From Caldithrix sp964598255 (GTDB lineage Bacteria > Calditrichota > Calditrichia > Calditrichales > Calditrichaceae), in assembly GCA_964598255.1 (NCBI GenBank), contig CAZRBA010000055.1:1-64000 (forward strand): DNA of 64,000 nt. Reading direction: 5' to 3'. Position numbers and translations under genes: made by a program. Under the pieces are notes generated by a model, which was not told the origin of the DNA, did no database searches, and saw nothing but the letters and a program-made list of their open reading frames with translations. Shown here one piece after another: positions 8,274 through 16,254 of the stretch (positions are counted from its first letter, which is position 1; each line of letters starts with the position of its first letter).

Positions 8274-9533
8274 ATGAGCAAACATTTCGAAAAACGTAAA
8301 CAAGCAGCCATGGCCGTTAATCGTCTTTATACTGTTCCGAACATGCTGCGTGTGGAAAATAGCAAAGAATATCGGGAGCTGCGGCTTAAATACGAGCAAT
8401 TGCAAGAGCGGCATGCAGAACTTGAAAAAATTTATGCATTTCACAAAGCAGTATTGCAAAATTTAACCAGCGGTATTTTAATTGTGAATATGCAGGGTAA
8501 CATCATATTTGCCAACCGTTCGGCATTGGATCTGCTTGCTTACGAATATTTACATTTGCAAGGCAAACCTTTTTCTTTTCTATTTGCCGATGCGGAAGAA
8601 GGGGCCTATTTTACAACCCAGCTTATTAAAGAAAAAGCACGATTTAAAAGTCGAGAAACCTATTTTATTACGGGCAAAAAATCGATAATTCCCATTGGAT
8701 TAACCACGTCCACGTTTAATGAAATCGAAAGCCACCGAATTAACGGATTTATTATTCATTTTAGCGATATTACCGTTCAACTTGATCAGCGAAGGCAATT
8801 AGAGCGTATGGAGCGGTTGGCTACGCTGGGCGAACTGGCGGCCGGCATTGCGCACGAAATTAAGAATCCTTTGGCAGGTATTAAAGCGGCCACCCAAGTT
8901 TTGCAGGAAAGTTTCAAACCCGATGATTTCCGCTCCCAGTTAGTGGCTCGAATTTTGCGGGAAATAAACCGGAGCAACGATTTGCTTTCGCGTTTTTTTG
9001 ACTTTACGCGCCCCAAAAAACCGGTGCAAGAGTTTCATGATATTGAGATGCTAATCGACGGAATCTATCTCCTTTTGGCTCCTCGGCTTAAAAAGAAAAA
9101 AATTCGATTTGTCAAAGAATTTGAGAACGGTTTGCCCCGGGTATTTGTCGATGCTAGCCAAATCGAGCAAATTTTTATGAATTTGTTTTTAAATGCAGTC
9201 GATGCCATGCCGCAAGGAGGCTTATTAAAAGTTTCCACACAAACCGTATCTCAGGCCGTTCTACAGGAAGGTCACGAGCCTGTACGGGCCGTACGCGTGA
9301 ATGTTGCCGATAACGGGACGGGCATTGCTCCGGAAAATTTGGAAAAAGTATTTAATCCTTTTTTTACGACCAAAAGCAGCGGTATCGGCTTGGGATTATC
9401 CATTTCCAATCGGTTAATTGTGGAGAACGGGGGTAAAATGGAGGTGGAATCGGAACCGGGCAAAGGTACGAAGTTTGCTTTGTATTTTCCCGTAATCGAA
9501 GAAAAATCGAACGAAGAGGTTTCGGTATGGTAA
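8274..9533 (+). CDS. PAS-domain sensor histidine kinase (NtrB-like, cytoplasmic)
   Basis: Autophosphorylating sensor kinase with no membrane segment or signal peptide, so probably cytoplasmic. Of 419 residues: a coiled region (about 30-60), a PAS domain (about 60-165, GILIVNMQGNIIFANRSA then a FSDITVQ exit), a HisKA domain with phospho-acceptor H194 in GIAHEIKNPL, then HATPase with the N box (NLFLNAVDAMP), G1 DNGTGIAPE, F box FNPFFTTK and G2 GIGLGLSI. The stop overlaps the start of the receiver gene by seven bases. It heads the signalling cluster ending with the MglA-type GTPase. Confidence 0.93.
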   Translation: MSKHFEKRKQAAMAVNRLYTVPNMLRVENSKEYRELRLKYEQLQERHAELEKIYAFHKAVLQNLTSGILIVNMQGNIIFANRSALDLLAYEYLHLQGKPFSFLFADAEEGAYFTTQLIKEKARFKSRETYFITGKKSIIPIGLTTSTFNEIESHRINGFIIHFSDITVQLDQRRQLERMERLATLGELAAGIAHEIKNPLAGIKAATQVLQESFKPDDFRSQLVARILREINRSNDLLSRFFDFTRPKKPVQEFHDIEMLIDGIYLLLAPRLKKKKIRFVKEFENGLPRVFVDASQIEQIFMNLFLNAVDAMPQGGLLKVSTQTVSQAVLQEGHEPVRAVRVNVADNGTGIAPENLEKVFNPFFTTKSSGIGLGLSISNRLIVENGGKMEVESEPGKGTKFALYFPVIEEKSNEEVSVW

Positions 9534-9892
9534 AACGTATCCTTATTGTTGACGACGAAGAAACCTTGACCTTTAGCTTGTATCAAAGCTTTATTTTGTC
9601 CAAATATCCCTACGAAGTTGTTACGGCGGGAAGCGGAGAGGAAGCATTACAAAAATTCAATGAAAAACCTTTTGATTTAATCATAACGGATATTTTTCTA
9701 CCTGGAATTTCCGGTATTGATATTTTAAAATATATTCGTGAAAAAATACCGGAAGCCAAGGTAATTATTATTACGGCTTACGGTTCGGAAGAAAAGCGGG
9801 AAGAAGCCTTGCGCAATGGTGCTTTGCTTTACATCGAAAAACCGTTTGACATCATCGAATTTAAACAAAAAATAATGGAAATATTGGAATAA
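9527..9892 (+). CDS. Single-domain response regulator (receiver only)
   Basis: 121 residues, just one CheY-like receiver. Conserved acidic pair DDEE near residue 10, phospho-acceptor Asp in LIITDIFLPG near residue 53, Thr in IIITAYGS near 82 and Lys in YIEKPFD near 104. There is no DNA-binding output, so signalling must pass through protein contacts or phosphotransfer. It overlaps the upstream kinase gene, its likely partner, and is followed after one base by the DUF4388 gene. Confidence 0.93.
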   Translation: MVKRILIVDDEETLTFSLYQSFILSKYPYEVVTAGSGEEALQKFNEKPFDLIITDIFLPGISGIDILKYIREKIPEAKVIIITAYGSEEKREEALRNGALLYIEKPFDIIEFKQKIMEILE

Positions 9893-9893
9893 A

Positions 9894-10538
9894 ATGGCAT
9901 TAGTCGGAAATTTAAAAGATATTAAGTTGGCCAATTTGGTTCAATTGAATTGTATGGAGCATAATACGGCTAAATTGACCATTGAACACAATGGTAAATA
10001 TGGTTTTATTTATTTTGAAAAAGGTCAGGTAGTTCATGCCGAATACGATCCGTTTATCGGTGAAGATGCTTTTTACCGCCTTTTGCAATTGTTTGCCGGA
10101 AATTTTAAAGTGGAAAGCGGAATCAGAGCTCCGGCCAAAACCATTTCCACAAATTGGAACAATTTATTGTTGGAAGGATTACATCGCCTTGATGACGAAG
10201 GACAAGGGTCAGGCAGCGGATATACACGCTTGTTCGAACGGCTGTATACTATTAAAGGCGTAAAGCGAATTTTTATTATCGATAATGAGGGTCGGATATT
10301 GGCAAAAAGTACGGCCGAAATAAACGATATGCACATTGCCTTGGCATTGGCCAGCCACGAATCTCAAAAAATAGGCGAAACGATCCGTTTAAAAGCGCCG
10401 CAGTTTGTAAGTATGAATATGGGAAACGCACATCTTATTTTGGTTAGGCAAAATGAAAATACGCTGGTTCTGGATGTGGAAAAGAAAACAAGGCTGGATT
10501 TAATTTTACCGCTCATCAAAAAAGCCTTAAGCGGTTGA
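9894..10538 (+). CDS. DUF4388 (PATAN-like) protein with C-terminal roadblock/LC7-like domain
   Basis: 214 residues. The N-terminal part (about 1-100) matches the DUF4388 pattern: GNLKDIKLANLVQLNC, then KYGFIYFEKGQVVHAEYD and a GEDAFYRLLQLFAGNFKVE block. DUF4388/PATAN domains are often attached to response regulators or found beside two-component systems. The C-terminal part (about 120-214, KGVKRIFIIDNEGRILAKS and an alternating strand/helix pattern) looks like the roadblock/LC7 fold that binds small GTPases. It lies directly after a receiver-only protein, so it may be the other half of a split DUF4388 regulator. No enzymatic motif is visible. Confidence 0.65.
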   Translation: MALVGNLKDIKLANLVQLNCMEHNTAKLTIEHNGKYGFIYFEKGQVVHAEYDPFIGEDAFYRLLQLFAGNFKVESGIRAPAKTISTNWNNLLLEGLHRLDDEGQGSGSGYTRLFERLYTIKGVKRIFIIDNEGRILAKSTAEINDMHIALALASHESQKIGETIRLKAPQFVSMNMGNAHLILVRQNENTLVLDVEKKTRLDLILPLIKKALSG

Positions 10539-10595
10539 AAGTCACTGACAATTCAAACACGGTTTGTCAAATAACAAGAGAAAAGAAATCAAAAT

Positions 10596-11033
10596 ATGCC
10601 TGAACGTATTTTAAAAGAAATCCGTAATATCGATACCGTGGAACTGGTTGCCATTTGTTCCTTTAAGGGAGAAATCGGATTTAAATCGGGTAATATGATA
10701 CCGGATGACGAAATTCGGCAGATAGCAATTTATTTGTTGCGTATTTATGCCGCGCAAAAACTCACCGGGAATAAATTGCTAAGTATGGAGTTTTATTGGA
10801 ATAATCATTTTTTAACCGCCCGTTTTGCCGACGGCTTTTTAATTATTACGGTATGCAGTTCCAGCGAAGTGCTTGCTTTATTGCGTATTACGCTCAATGT
10901 AACGGTTGCCAATTTATCGGAAAACAAACCGTTCTTAAAATGGCTGAAAAAGCATAAACAAGATGCGAGTAAACATTTACGTCGCGGAGCCTTTGATGAT
11001 CTTGAAATCGGTTTGATTTCAAGATTGGGATAA
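10596..11033 (+). CDS. Small protein of unknown function, possible roadblock/LC7 fold
   Basis: 145 residues, no close recognition. The pattern (an N-terminal helix, VELVAICSFKGEIGFKSGN, a long helix, SMEFYWNNHFLTARFADGFLIITVCSS, then a second helix of the LALLRITLNVTVANL type) resembles roadblock/LC7 proteins, which fits the MglB-type gene and GTPase downstream. ATG at 10596; the upstream AGAGAAAAGAAA sequence is a weak ribosome-binding site. The fold assignment is inference from secondary-structure pattern only. Basic C-terminal tail (KKHKQDASKHLRRG). Confidence 0.5.
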   Translation: MPERILKEIRNIDTVELVAICSFKGEIGFKSGNMIPDDEIRQIAIYLLRIYAAQKLTGNKLLSMEFYWNNHFLTARFADGFLIITVCSSSEVLALLRITLNVTVANLSENKPFLKWLKKHKQDASKHLRRGAFDDLEIGLISRLG

Positions 11034-11078
11034 TCTATATTGTAAAAATTATCATGTAATAAAAAACGATCGGATCGT

Positions 11079-11540
11079 ATGCAGTTAAATAAACATGCCG
11101 TTTGTTGTTTGGTTTCGGGCAAAATGCCCGGAGAGGTATCGCTTAATTCCATGGAATGGGCGGTAATTACGCAAATTGACGGTGAACGCACTGTTGACGA
11201 AATTGCCCGAAAACTGACCTTCAGTTTGCCCGAGGCCATGCAAATTTTTAACGCTCTGGTTGAAAAAGGGCTTATCGAAATTATCGCTATTAAAGATGAG
11301 ACCGTTAAAACCGTGTCTTCGGCTTTTTTTAATCAATTGGAAAAAATTTTGGTACAATTTATCGGGCCGGTGGCGACCTATGTGATTAACGATACATTGC
11401 TCGAACTAAATGCCGATCGCTCGAATTATCCTAAAAATATGGTACCCGAGCTCATAGAACTGTTAAGTGACGAAATTAGTGATGAATCCAAAAAAATAGA
11501 ATTTCAAAAACAGATGTTAACCTTATTAAAAAAGGATTAG
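11079..11540 (+). CDS. Small protein with winged-helix-like N-terminus and helical C-terminal domain, signalling cluster
   Basis: 153 residues. About residues 15-65 look like a short winged-helix repeat of the DUF4388-associated type (SLNSMEWAVITQIDGERTVDEIA then ALVEKGLIE). About 85-153 (FNQLEKILVQFIGPVATYVINDTLLE, then PELIELLSDEISDESKKIEF) resembles the small helical domain at the C-terminus of many bacterial Ser/Thr kinases and signalling proteins (IGPVA motif). No catalytic residues. It sits three bases before the HAMP receptor gene, so co-translation is likely. An adaptor role is inference. Confidence 0.55.
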   Translation: MQLNKHAVCCLVSGKMPGEVSLNSMEWAVITQIDGERTVDEIARKLTFSLPEAMQIFNALVEKGLIEIIAIKDETVKTVSSAFFNQLEKILVQFIGPVATYVINDTLLELNADRSNYPKNMVPELIELLSDEISDESKKIEFQKQMLTLLKKD

Positions 11541-11543
11541 ACC

Positions 11544-12296
11544 GTGCGTAAGTTTATTAGCATCCGCTGGAAAATGAGCGGTATTTTAATCCTAAGCAAT
11601 TTAATTATGGGATTAGTGCTCATTTTTTTTCTGAGCCGTACCGTTAGCCAAAGTTTGCATAAAGAATTGATCGAACGCGGAAGAACCATTGGGCTTAATT
11701 TGGCTACCAATAGCGGCGACTTGATTCTGGAAAACGATAATCAGGGCATTAAGCATTTGATTACCAACAATATGAACTTCGAAAGTTTGGACTATATTAT
11801 TATTTACAACGATCAGGGGCAAATTTTGGGCGATACGTTTAACGGCCAAATTCCCAAAGCATTAACCTTTAGCGATTTTTCTGCGGTTTCGCAAAGTAAA
11901 TCACCGCATTTACTAAACATTCCAGAAAAAAATGCCGAATGTTATGATATCTGGATTCCGGTCGAAGAAGGATACATCGGCTTTGTCCGGATTGGAATGG
12001 ACACCAATTACGTTAAAAAAACCGTTTTCAGTACAATCCAGTTAATTATTATTACGATTTTGATTGTTACGTTGCTGGGGATATTTATCGTTATTTTGTT
12101 GGCCGGACGACTGATTCGCCCGATTACGTATTTAACCAAGCGGGCCGATGAAATTAGTCAGGGGAAATTGGATGAGCCGGTTTCGATTAAAACAGGAGAC
12201 GAAATAGAACAACTCTCGGATGCGTTAGAGCGATTAAGGGAATCGGTAAAAATTGCTTTGGAACGTTTGAAAAGATATCAATCGATACGAATGTAA
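11544..12296 (+). CDS. Two-helix membrane receptor with HAMP domain but no output domain
   Basis: 250 residues, GTG start three bases after the previous stop. TM1 at about 12-32, an extracytoplasmic domain of about 130 residues (35-165, small CACHE-like: LDYIIIYNDQGQILGDTF), TM2 at about 168-190, then HAMP (RLIRPITYLTKRADEISQGKL, with GDEIEQLSDALERL) and a short coiled coil ending at residue 250. Receptors of this layout normally continue into a kinase, cyclase or methyl-accepting domain; here the protein stops. The signal probably goes to a partner protein, perhaps the roadblock/MglA pair encoded next. Confidence 0.85.
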   Translation: MRKFISIRWKMSGILILSNLIMGLVLIFFLSRTVSQSLHKELIERGRTIGLNLATNSGDLILENDNQGIKHLITNNMNFESLDYIIIYNDQGQILGDTFNGQIPKALTFSDFSAVSQSKSPHLLNIPEKNAECYDIWIPVEEGYIGFVRIGMDTNYVKKTVFSTIQLIIITILIVTLLGIFIVILLAGRLIRPITYLTKRADEISQGKLDEPVSIKTGDEIEQLSDALERLRESVKIALERLKRYQSIRM

Positions 12297-12320
12297 ATTT
12301 ATTTAAATGAGGATAACGCT

Positions 12321-12833
12321 ATGGTACAAACGCGTAAGTTAAAAGACGGGAGTCGCCAGGTTATTTTGAATGGCAAACAATACGAAGCCATTACCAAGGT
12401 ACTTTCGGAACTTGCCACCAAAACCAAAGCCTCGGCCATTTTGTTTGCCGATATGAGCGGCCAGCTAATTAGTCAGCGTGGCAATACCGAAGATATGAAC
12501 ACCACGGTACTTTCGGCATTGGCTGCCAGCGATTTTGCCGCTACTTCGGAAATGGCCAAATTGGTAGGGGAAGAAGCCAAATTTAAACTTCTTTTCCACG
12601 AAGGTGAAAAACGGAATGTTTATTTATCGAATGTTGGCGATGACTTTTTTCTGGTGGTTGTTTTTGACGTTAGCGTTACGTTGGGGTTAATTCGTATTTA
12701 TACTAAAAAAGCCATTGAAGACCTTTTGGCCGCTTTGGAAGAAGAAGGCGAAGAAGGCGAAACCACCGAAAAAATGATTGATGATGATTTTAGTTCACTT
12801 TTGGGTGATGCTTTGGATGATAATTTTAAATAA
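12321..12833 (+). CDS. Roadblock/LC7 domain protein (MglB-like GTPase regulator)
   Basis: 170 residues. About residues 20-135 are a roadblock/LC7 domain: ITKVLSELATKTKASAILFADMSGQLI, then DFAATSEMAKLVGEEAKFKLLFHEG and NVYLSNVGDDFFLVVVFD. The last 35 or so residues are an acidic tail. Roadblock proteins of this type (MglB) act on MglA-family GTPases, as GAP and exchange partner. The gene is 57 bases upstream of an MglA-type GTPase, the usual mglBA order. AGGATAA precedes the ATG. Confidence 0.88.
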   Translation: MVQTRKLKDGSRQVILNGKQYEAITKVLSELATKTKASAILFADMSGQLISQRGNTEDMNTTVLSALAASDFAATSEMAKLVGEEAKFKLLFHEGEKRNVYLSNVGDDFFLVVVFDVSVTLGLIRIYTKKAIEDLLAALEEEGEEGETTEKMIDDDFSSLLGDALDDNFK

Positions 12834-12890
12834 ATTAAATTAATTGGTGATTTTGGGGAAAGAAGTCGATTTTAAGTAAAGAGGAACAGG

Positions 12891-13475
12891 ATGTTTATTA
12901 ATTGGGCATTGCAGGAAATTAATCTAAAAATTGTTTATTATGGACCGGGCATGAGTGGTAAAACGACCAATCTGGAATACATCCACTCCAAATTGGATCC
13001 GTCGCTAAAGGGTGAATTGGTTTCTCTGAAAACCAAAGAAGATCGTACCATTTTTTTTGACTTTATGCAAATTGAAGTAGGACGCATAAAAGGGAAAAAA
13101 CCGAAGTTTAATTTGTACACCGTCCCAGGGCAAGTTTATTATGCATCCAGCCGTAAAGTCATATTAAATGGTGTGGATGGAATTGTGTTTGTGGCCGATT
13201 CGCAACCGCATCGAATGGAAGCCAATATCGAAACCCTGCTGGATTTGGAAGAAAATTTAAAGCAGGAAGGTCACAGCCTGGATAATTTTCCGTGGGTTAT
13301 TCAATACAACAAACGTGACTTACCCGGGGTAGAGCCTGTGGAGGTTTTACAAAAGCGTTTGAATTTTTTCAATGTACCACATTTCGAAGCCGTTGCCGTT
13401 CGCGGCGACGGTGTTTTTGATACGTTAAAAGCGGTAATTAATTTGGTTGTGCGCCACGTACAAGATCAATTGTAA
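12891..13475 (+). CDS. mglA: MglA-family small Ras-like GTPase
   Basis: GTP-binding switch that sets cell polarity and drives gliding or pilus motility in Myxococcus. 194 residues. G1 is GPGMSGKTT (about 18-26), the switch I region includes EDRTIFFDF with Arg52 near the position of the MglA arginine finger, G3 is the MglA-type TVPGQ (77-81) rather than DxxG, and G4 is NKRD (140-143). The 1-15 region FINWALQEINLKIVYYG is also MglA-like. The neighbouring roadblock gene supports the call. It closes the signalling cluster and is followed by an intrinsic terminator. Confidence 0.93.
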   Translation: MFINWALQEINLKIVYYGPGMSGKTTNLEYIHSKLDPSLKGELVSLKTKEDRTIFFDFMQIEVGRIKGKKPKFNLYTVPGQVYYASSRKVILNGVDGIVFVADSQPHRMEANIETLLDLEENLKQEGHSLDNFPWVIQYNKRDLPGVEPVEVLQKRLNFFNVPHFEAVAVRGDGVFDTLKAVINLVVRHVQDQL

Positions 13476-13508
13476 AAACTTTTGTCATTTTTAAATTTTC
13501 CGTATTTT

Positions 13509-13545
13509 AAGCCTTCTCCGTTGGTAAGGGGAGAAGGCTTTTTTT
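13509..13545 (+). terminator. Intrinsic terminator after mglA
   Basis: AAGCCTTCTCC (13509-13519) pairs with GGAGAAGGCTT (13530-13540) over a ten-base loop, then a T run. It marks the end of the kinase-to-MglA cluster and lies inside any upstream extension of the MFS reading frame, which argues that the MFS protein starts further down. Confidence 0.9.
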
Positions 13546-13568
13546 ATTTAAACCGAAAGGGAAGCGCC

Positions 13569-14879
13569 ATCAAAACAACGGATGCCCAAAAGGCCGAGCG
13601 TCGGTGTTTGCGCAAAGAAATTTTTGCCTGGACATTATACGATTTTGCCAATACATCTTACAGTGTCATTGTGGTTACCGTGGTGTATGCCATTTACTAC
13701 AAACAATACATTGTGGGCAATTACACCATTTCTCTCGGGCATTGGGTTCGTAATCCCGGCGATTTTTTGTGGGGATTGGGCGGATCGCTTTCTATGTCGT
13801 TGGTCGCTTTGAGCGCTCCGATTATGGGTGCGGCGGCCGATTATAGTAATCGAAAAAAAATGTTCATGCTTATTTATACCATGGTATGTATTGCCGCTAT
13901 GGCTTCGCTGTATTTTTTACGGCCGGGCATGATTTTACAAGGATTACTTTTGTTTATTTTCGGGAATTTAGGCTTTGAAGGTGCTTTGGTTTTTTATAAC
14001 GGATTTTTGCCTCAAATTTCCCGACCGGATAATATCGGTAAAATTTCGGGGTACGGATTTGCCATCGGTTATGTGGGTTCTCTTATCTCGCTTTTAATTG
14101 CCTTGCCGTATGCCAGCAAAGCCTTTGCTTTAAATAATCTCGCCGTTATGCGTCCAACGTTTATTTGGGCGGCGCTTTTCTTTTTTGTCTTTTCCCTTCC
14201 GTTTTTCTTTATCGTGCGCGAACGCGCAATCCAAATGCCCGATAAAACAAAAAACTTTTTTAAGGAAGGTTACCGCCGTACATTAAAAACCCTTAAACGC
14301 ATTCGGGAATTTCCGGAAATAACTAAGTTCTTAACCGCATATTTTATTTACATCGACGGCGTAAACACGGTAATTTACTTTAGCGGTATTTATGCCAGCT
14401 CTACTTTACATTTTACCGTGCAGCAAGTAATAGAATTTTTTGCTATCGTGCAGTCATCTGCCATTTCCGGCTCCTATATTTTCGGCTATTTGACGGATAA
14501 ATTCGGCCCGAAAAAAACCATTATGATTACCTTGGGATTGTGGATTGTGGTGGCTGTTGGCGCTTTTTTTTCGTACAATATGGCTACGTTTTATATTGTG
14601 GGATTAATCGCCGGAATTGCCATGGGCTCGTCACAATCGGCCAGCCGCGCCCTAATGGGAAGGCTAATTCCGGAAGGTATGGAAGCGGAATTTTACGGAT
14701 TTTACGCATTGATGGGAAAATTCTCCTCCATATTGGGGCCACTGGTTTTCGGCCTGGTTTCTACCATTAGCGGAAATCAGCGTTTGGCTATTTCTTCGTT
14801 ATTGATTTTCTTTATTGCCGGGTTGTTCCTTATCTCTCGGGTAGATGAAAAAATAACGTACAAAAAGATGGTGCTGTAA
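13569..14879 (+). CDS. MFS transporter, UMF1/Atg22-like family
   Basis: Inner-membrane transporter of about 436 residues and about 12 hydrophobic segments. The KEIFAWTLYDFANTSYSVIVV start and the FGNLGFEGALVFYNGFLP motif are typical of the UMF1 (Atg22-like) MFS group; the substrate is unknown. Start choice: the frame is open from 13482, but the first part overlaps a terminator. ATC at 13569 has an AAAGGGAAG ribosome-binding site six bases upstream and would give MKTTDAQKAER; the next standard start is TTG at 13608. Neither is proven. No neighbour points to the substrate. Confidence 0.85.
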   Translation: MKTTDAQKAERRCLRKEIFAWTLYDFANTSYSVIVVTVVYAIYYKQYIVGNYTISLGHWVRNPGDFLWGLGGSLSMSLVALSAPIMGAAADYSNRKKMFMLIYTMVCIAAMASLYFLRPGMILQGLLLFIFGNLGFEGALVFYNGFLPQISRPDNIGKISGYGFAIGYVGSLISLLIALPYASKAFALNNLAVMRPTFIWAALFFFVFSLPFFFIVRERAIQMPDKTKNFFKEGYRRTLKTLKRIREFPEITKFLTAYFIYIDGVNTVIYFSGIYASSTLHFTVQQVIEFFAIVQSSAISGSYIFGYLTDKFGPKKTIMITLGLWIVVAVGAFFSYNMATFYIVGLIAGIAMGSSQSASRALMGRLIPEGMEAEFYGFYALMGKFSSILGPLVFGLVSTISGNQRLAISSLLIFFIAGLFLISRVDEKITYKKMVL

Positions 14880-15198
14880 AAACGCAAAAACAACATTGGA
14901 AATTTCCTGCTAACTCAGGCAGCATATTATGTTTCTCGTTTGCTTTTACTTTGTCCTGCCGTTCCGCCAAATTTACAAATAATTTTTTATGAAAATCCGT
15001 TTCGTTTTTTTTATTAAACAATAAAGATTATCGGTTATGACGCTTTTTATTTAAAATTAAGCGCGAAAAAATCCATAAACACCGGCTCTTAGTTGATTGC
15101 CGGAGGTAGAATTATTACCTTTTAACATGCGTGAAAAATTATGATCGGATTTGATGATTACATCGAAAACGGTACAAAAAAAATAGGGCTATTTAAAT
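14880..15198. other. Intergenic region before the membrane peptidase; two small hairpins
   Basis: About 320 bases with no supported gene. It contains tandem hairpins: CCGGC/GCCGG (15082-15086 with 15099-15103) and AGGTA/TACCT (15104-15108 with 15116-15120), followed by four T. This could be a weak terminator or a structured leader of the peptidase gene. Confidence 0.4.
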
Positions 15199-16143
15199 TT
15201 GGCAAAGCTTGGTAAAATCATTATATTCGCAACTTTCCTGATTTTTTTGTTTTGTTCTTTGACACAAGGCGGCAATTTAAAAAAGCTGAGCCGAGGCAGT
15301 TTTTTATTTATTTATCCCAAGGGCGACAGCCTGCTGGTACAATATTTATTAAAAGAAACCGATGCCCCTTTAAAACGCGTGGAATCGTTCTTTTATGAAT
15401 CGTTAAATACGCCGGTAACCATATTAATCGTAAAATCGGATCGGGCATTTAGGGCTTATTTTCAAAATAAAATACCAGAGTGGAGCCAGGCTATTGCCAT
15501 TCCCAGAGAGCGAATGATCGTTCTCAAACTTAGCGATGCCGATCAAATCCGAAAAGGGCCACAAATTTTAGTGCACGAAGTAGTGCATATTTTGGTTTAT
15601 GACCATCTTAAGGGCACACCTATTCCGACCTGGTTAAATGAAGGATTGGCCGAGTATTTTAGTGAAGGCGATTTAAGTTTGCAGAAAAAAATCATCCTTT
15701 CCGATGCTATTGTAAGTAACAAAACCATCGATTTAATGGCCATCGATACTTTGTATCGGTTTGGAGCGGTCAAAGCGCGTTTGGCTTATATTGAATCGCA
15801 AAGTGCCGTGGCATTTTTAGTGAAAACCTACGGTTTAAACCGTCTGAAAGAATTATTGGATTATTTGGCTCAACGAAAAATTCTGAACGATGCTTTTGAA
15901 AAAACCTATCATTTTGATTTTTTGGATTTTGAAATTCAATGGAATGAATATATCTACAAACATTATCGTTGGTTGGTTCTGTTAAAATTCGAAGAATGGA
16001 TATTTGCCCTGATTGCGCTACTCTTTTTGGTAACGGTTTTGGCTGTTTACATTCGAAATAAAAAGAAACTCAAAGAAATGGAGAAAGAAGAAACAGACAC
16101 GGAATTTTTACGGTATTTCGAACAAAACGAGCATGATATTTGA
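15199..16143 (+). CDS. Membrane-anchored gluzincin metallopeptidase (peptidase MA-like)
   Basis: 314 residues. Signal peptide or TM at about 5-22, an extracytoplasmic catalytic domain, a second TM at about 263-290, and a charged cytoplasmic tail. The zinc site is HEVVH (126-130), with the downstream Glu in WLNEGLAEYF (E148), the peptidase MA/gluzincin arrangement. Substrate unknown. The start is TTG at 15199; the upstream region is AT-rich with no strong ribosome-binding site, so the exact start is uncertain. The C-terminal membrane anchor makes a quality-control or envelope role possible. Confidence 0.85.
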   Translation: MAKLGKIIIFATFLIFLFCSLTQGGNLKKLSRGSFLFIYPKGDSLLVQYLLKETDAPLKRVESFFYESLNTPVTILIVKSDRAFRAYFQNKIPEWSQAIAIPRERMIVLKLSDADQIRKGPQILVHEVVHILVYDHLKGTPIPTWLNEGLAEYFSEGDLSLQKKIILSDAIVSNKTIDLMAIDTLYRFGAVKARLAYIESQSAVAFLVKTYGLNRLKELLDYLAQRKILNDAFEKTYHFDFLDFEIQWNEYIYKHYRWLVLLKFEEWIFALIALLFLVTVLAVYIRNKKKLKEMEKEETDTEFLRYFEQNEHDI

Positions 16144-16167
16144 AGAATGCTAAATTTTTTACAGGGA

Positions 16168-16227
16168 TTAATACAACGGGCTAATGGCCGGACAAATTAC
16201 CTTACTACCGGAATTGTATTAAGGTAA
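16168..16227 (+). promoter_or_regulatory. Leader of pdaD with two mutually exclusive stems
   Basis: TTAATACAA (16168-16176) pairs with TTGTATTAA (16214-16222), extended by CGG/CCG (16177-16179 with 16208-16210). TTACCTTA (16197-16204) pairs with TAAGGTAA (16220-16227). The two stems share bases 16220-16222 and cannot both form. The ribosome-binding site AAGGAG lies at 16241-16246. A translational or transcriptional switch on arginine decarboxylase is possible; no known riboswitch family is recognised. Confidence 0.4.
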
Positions 16228-16254
16228 ACATTTTAGTAAAAAGGAGACTCAAAA

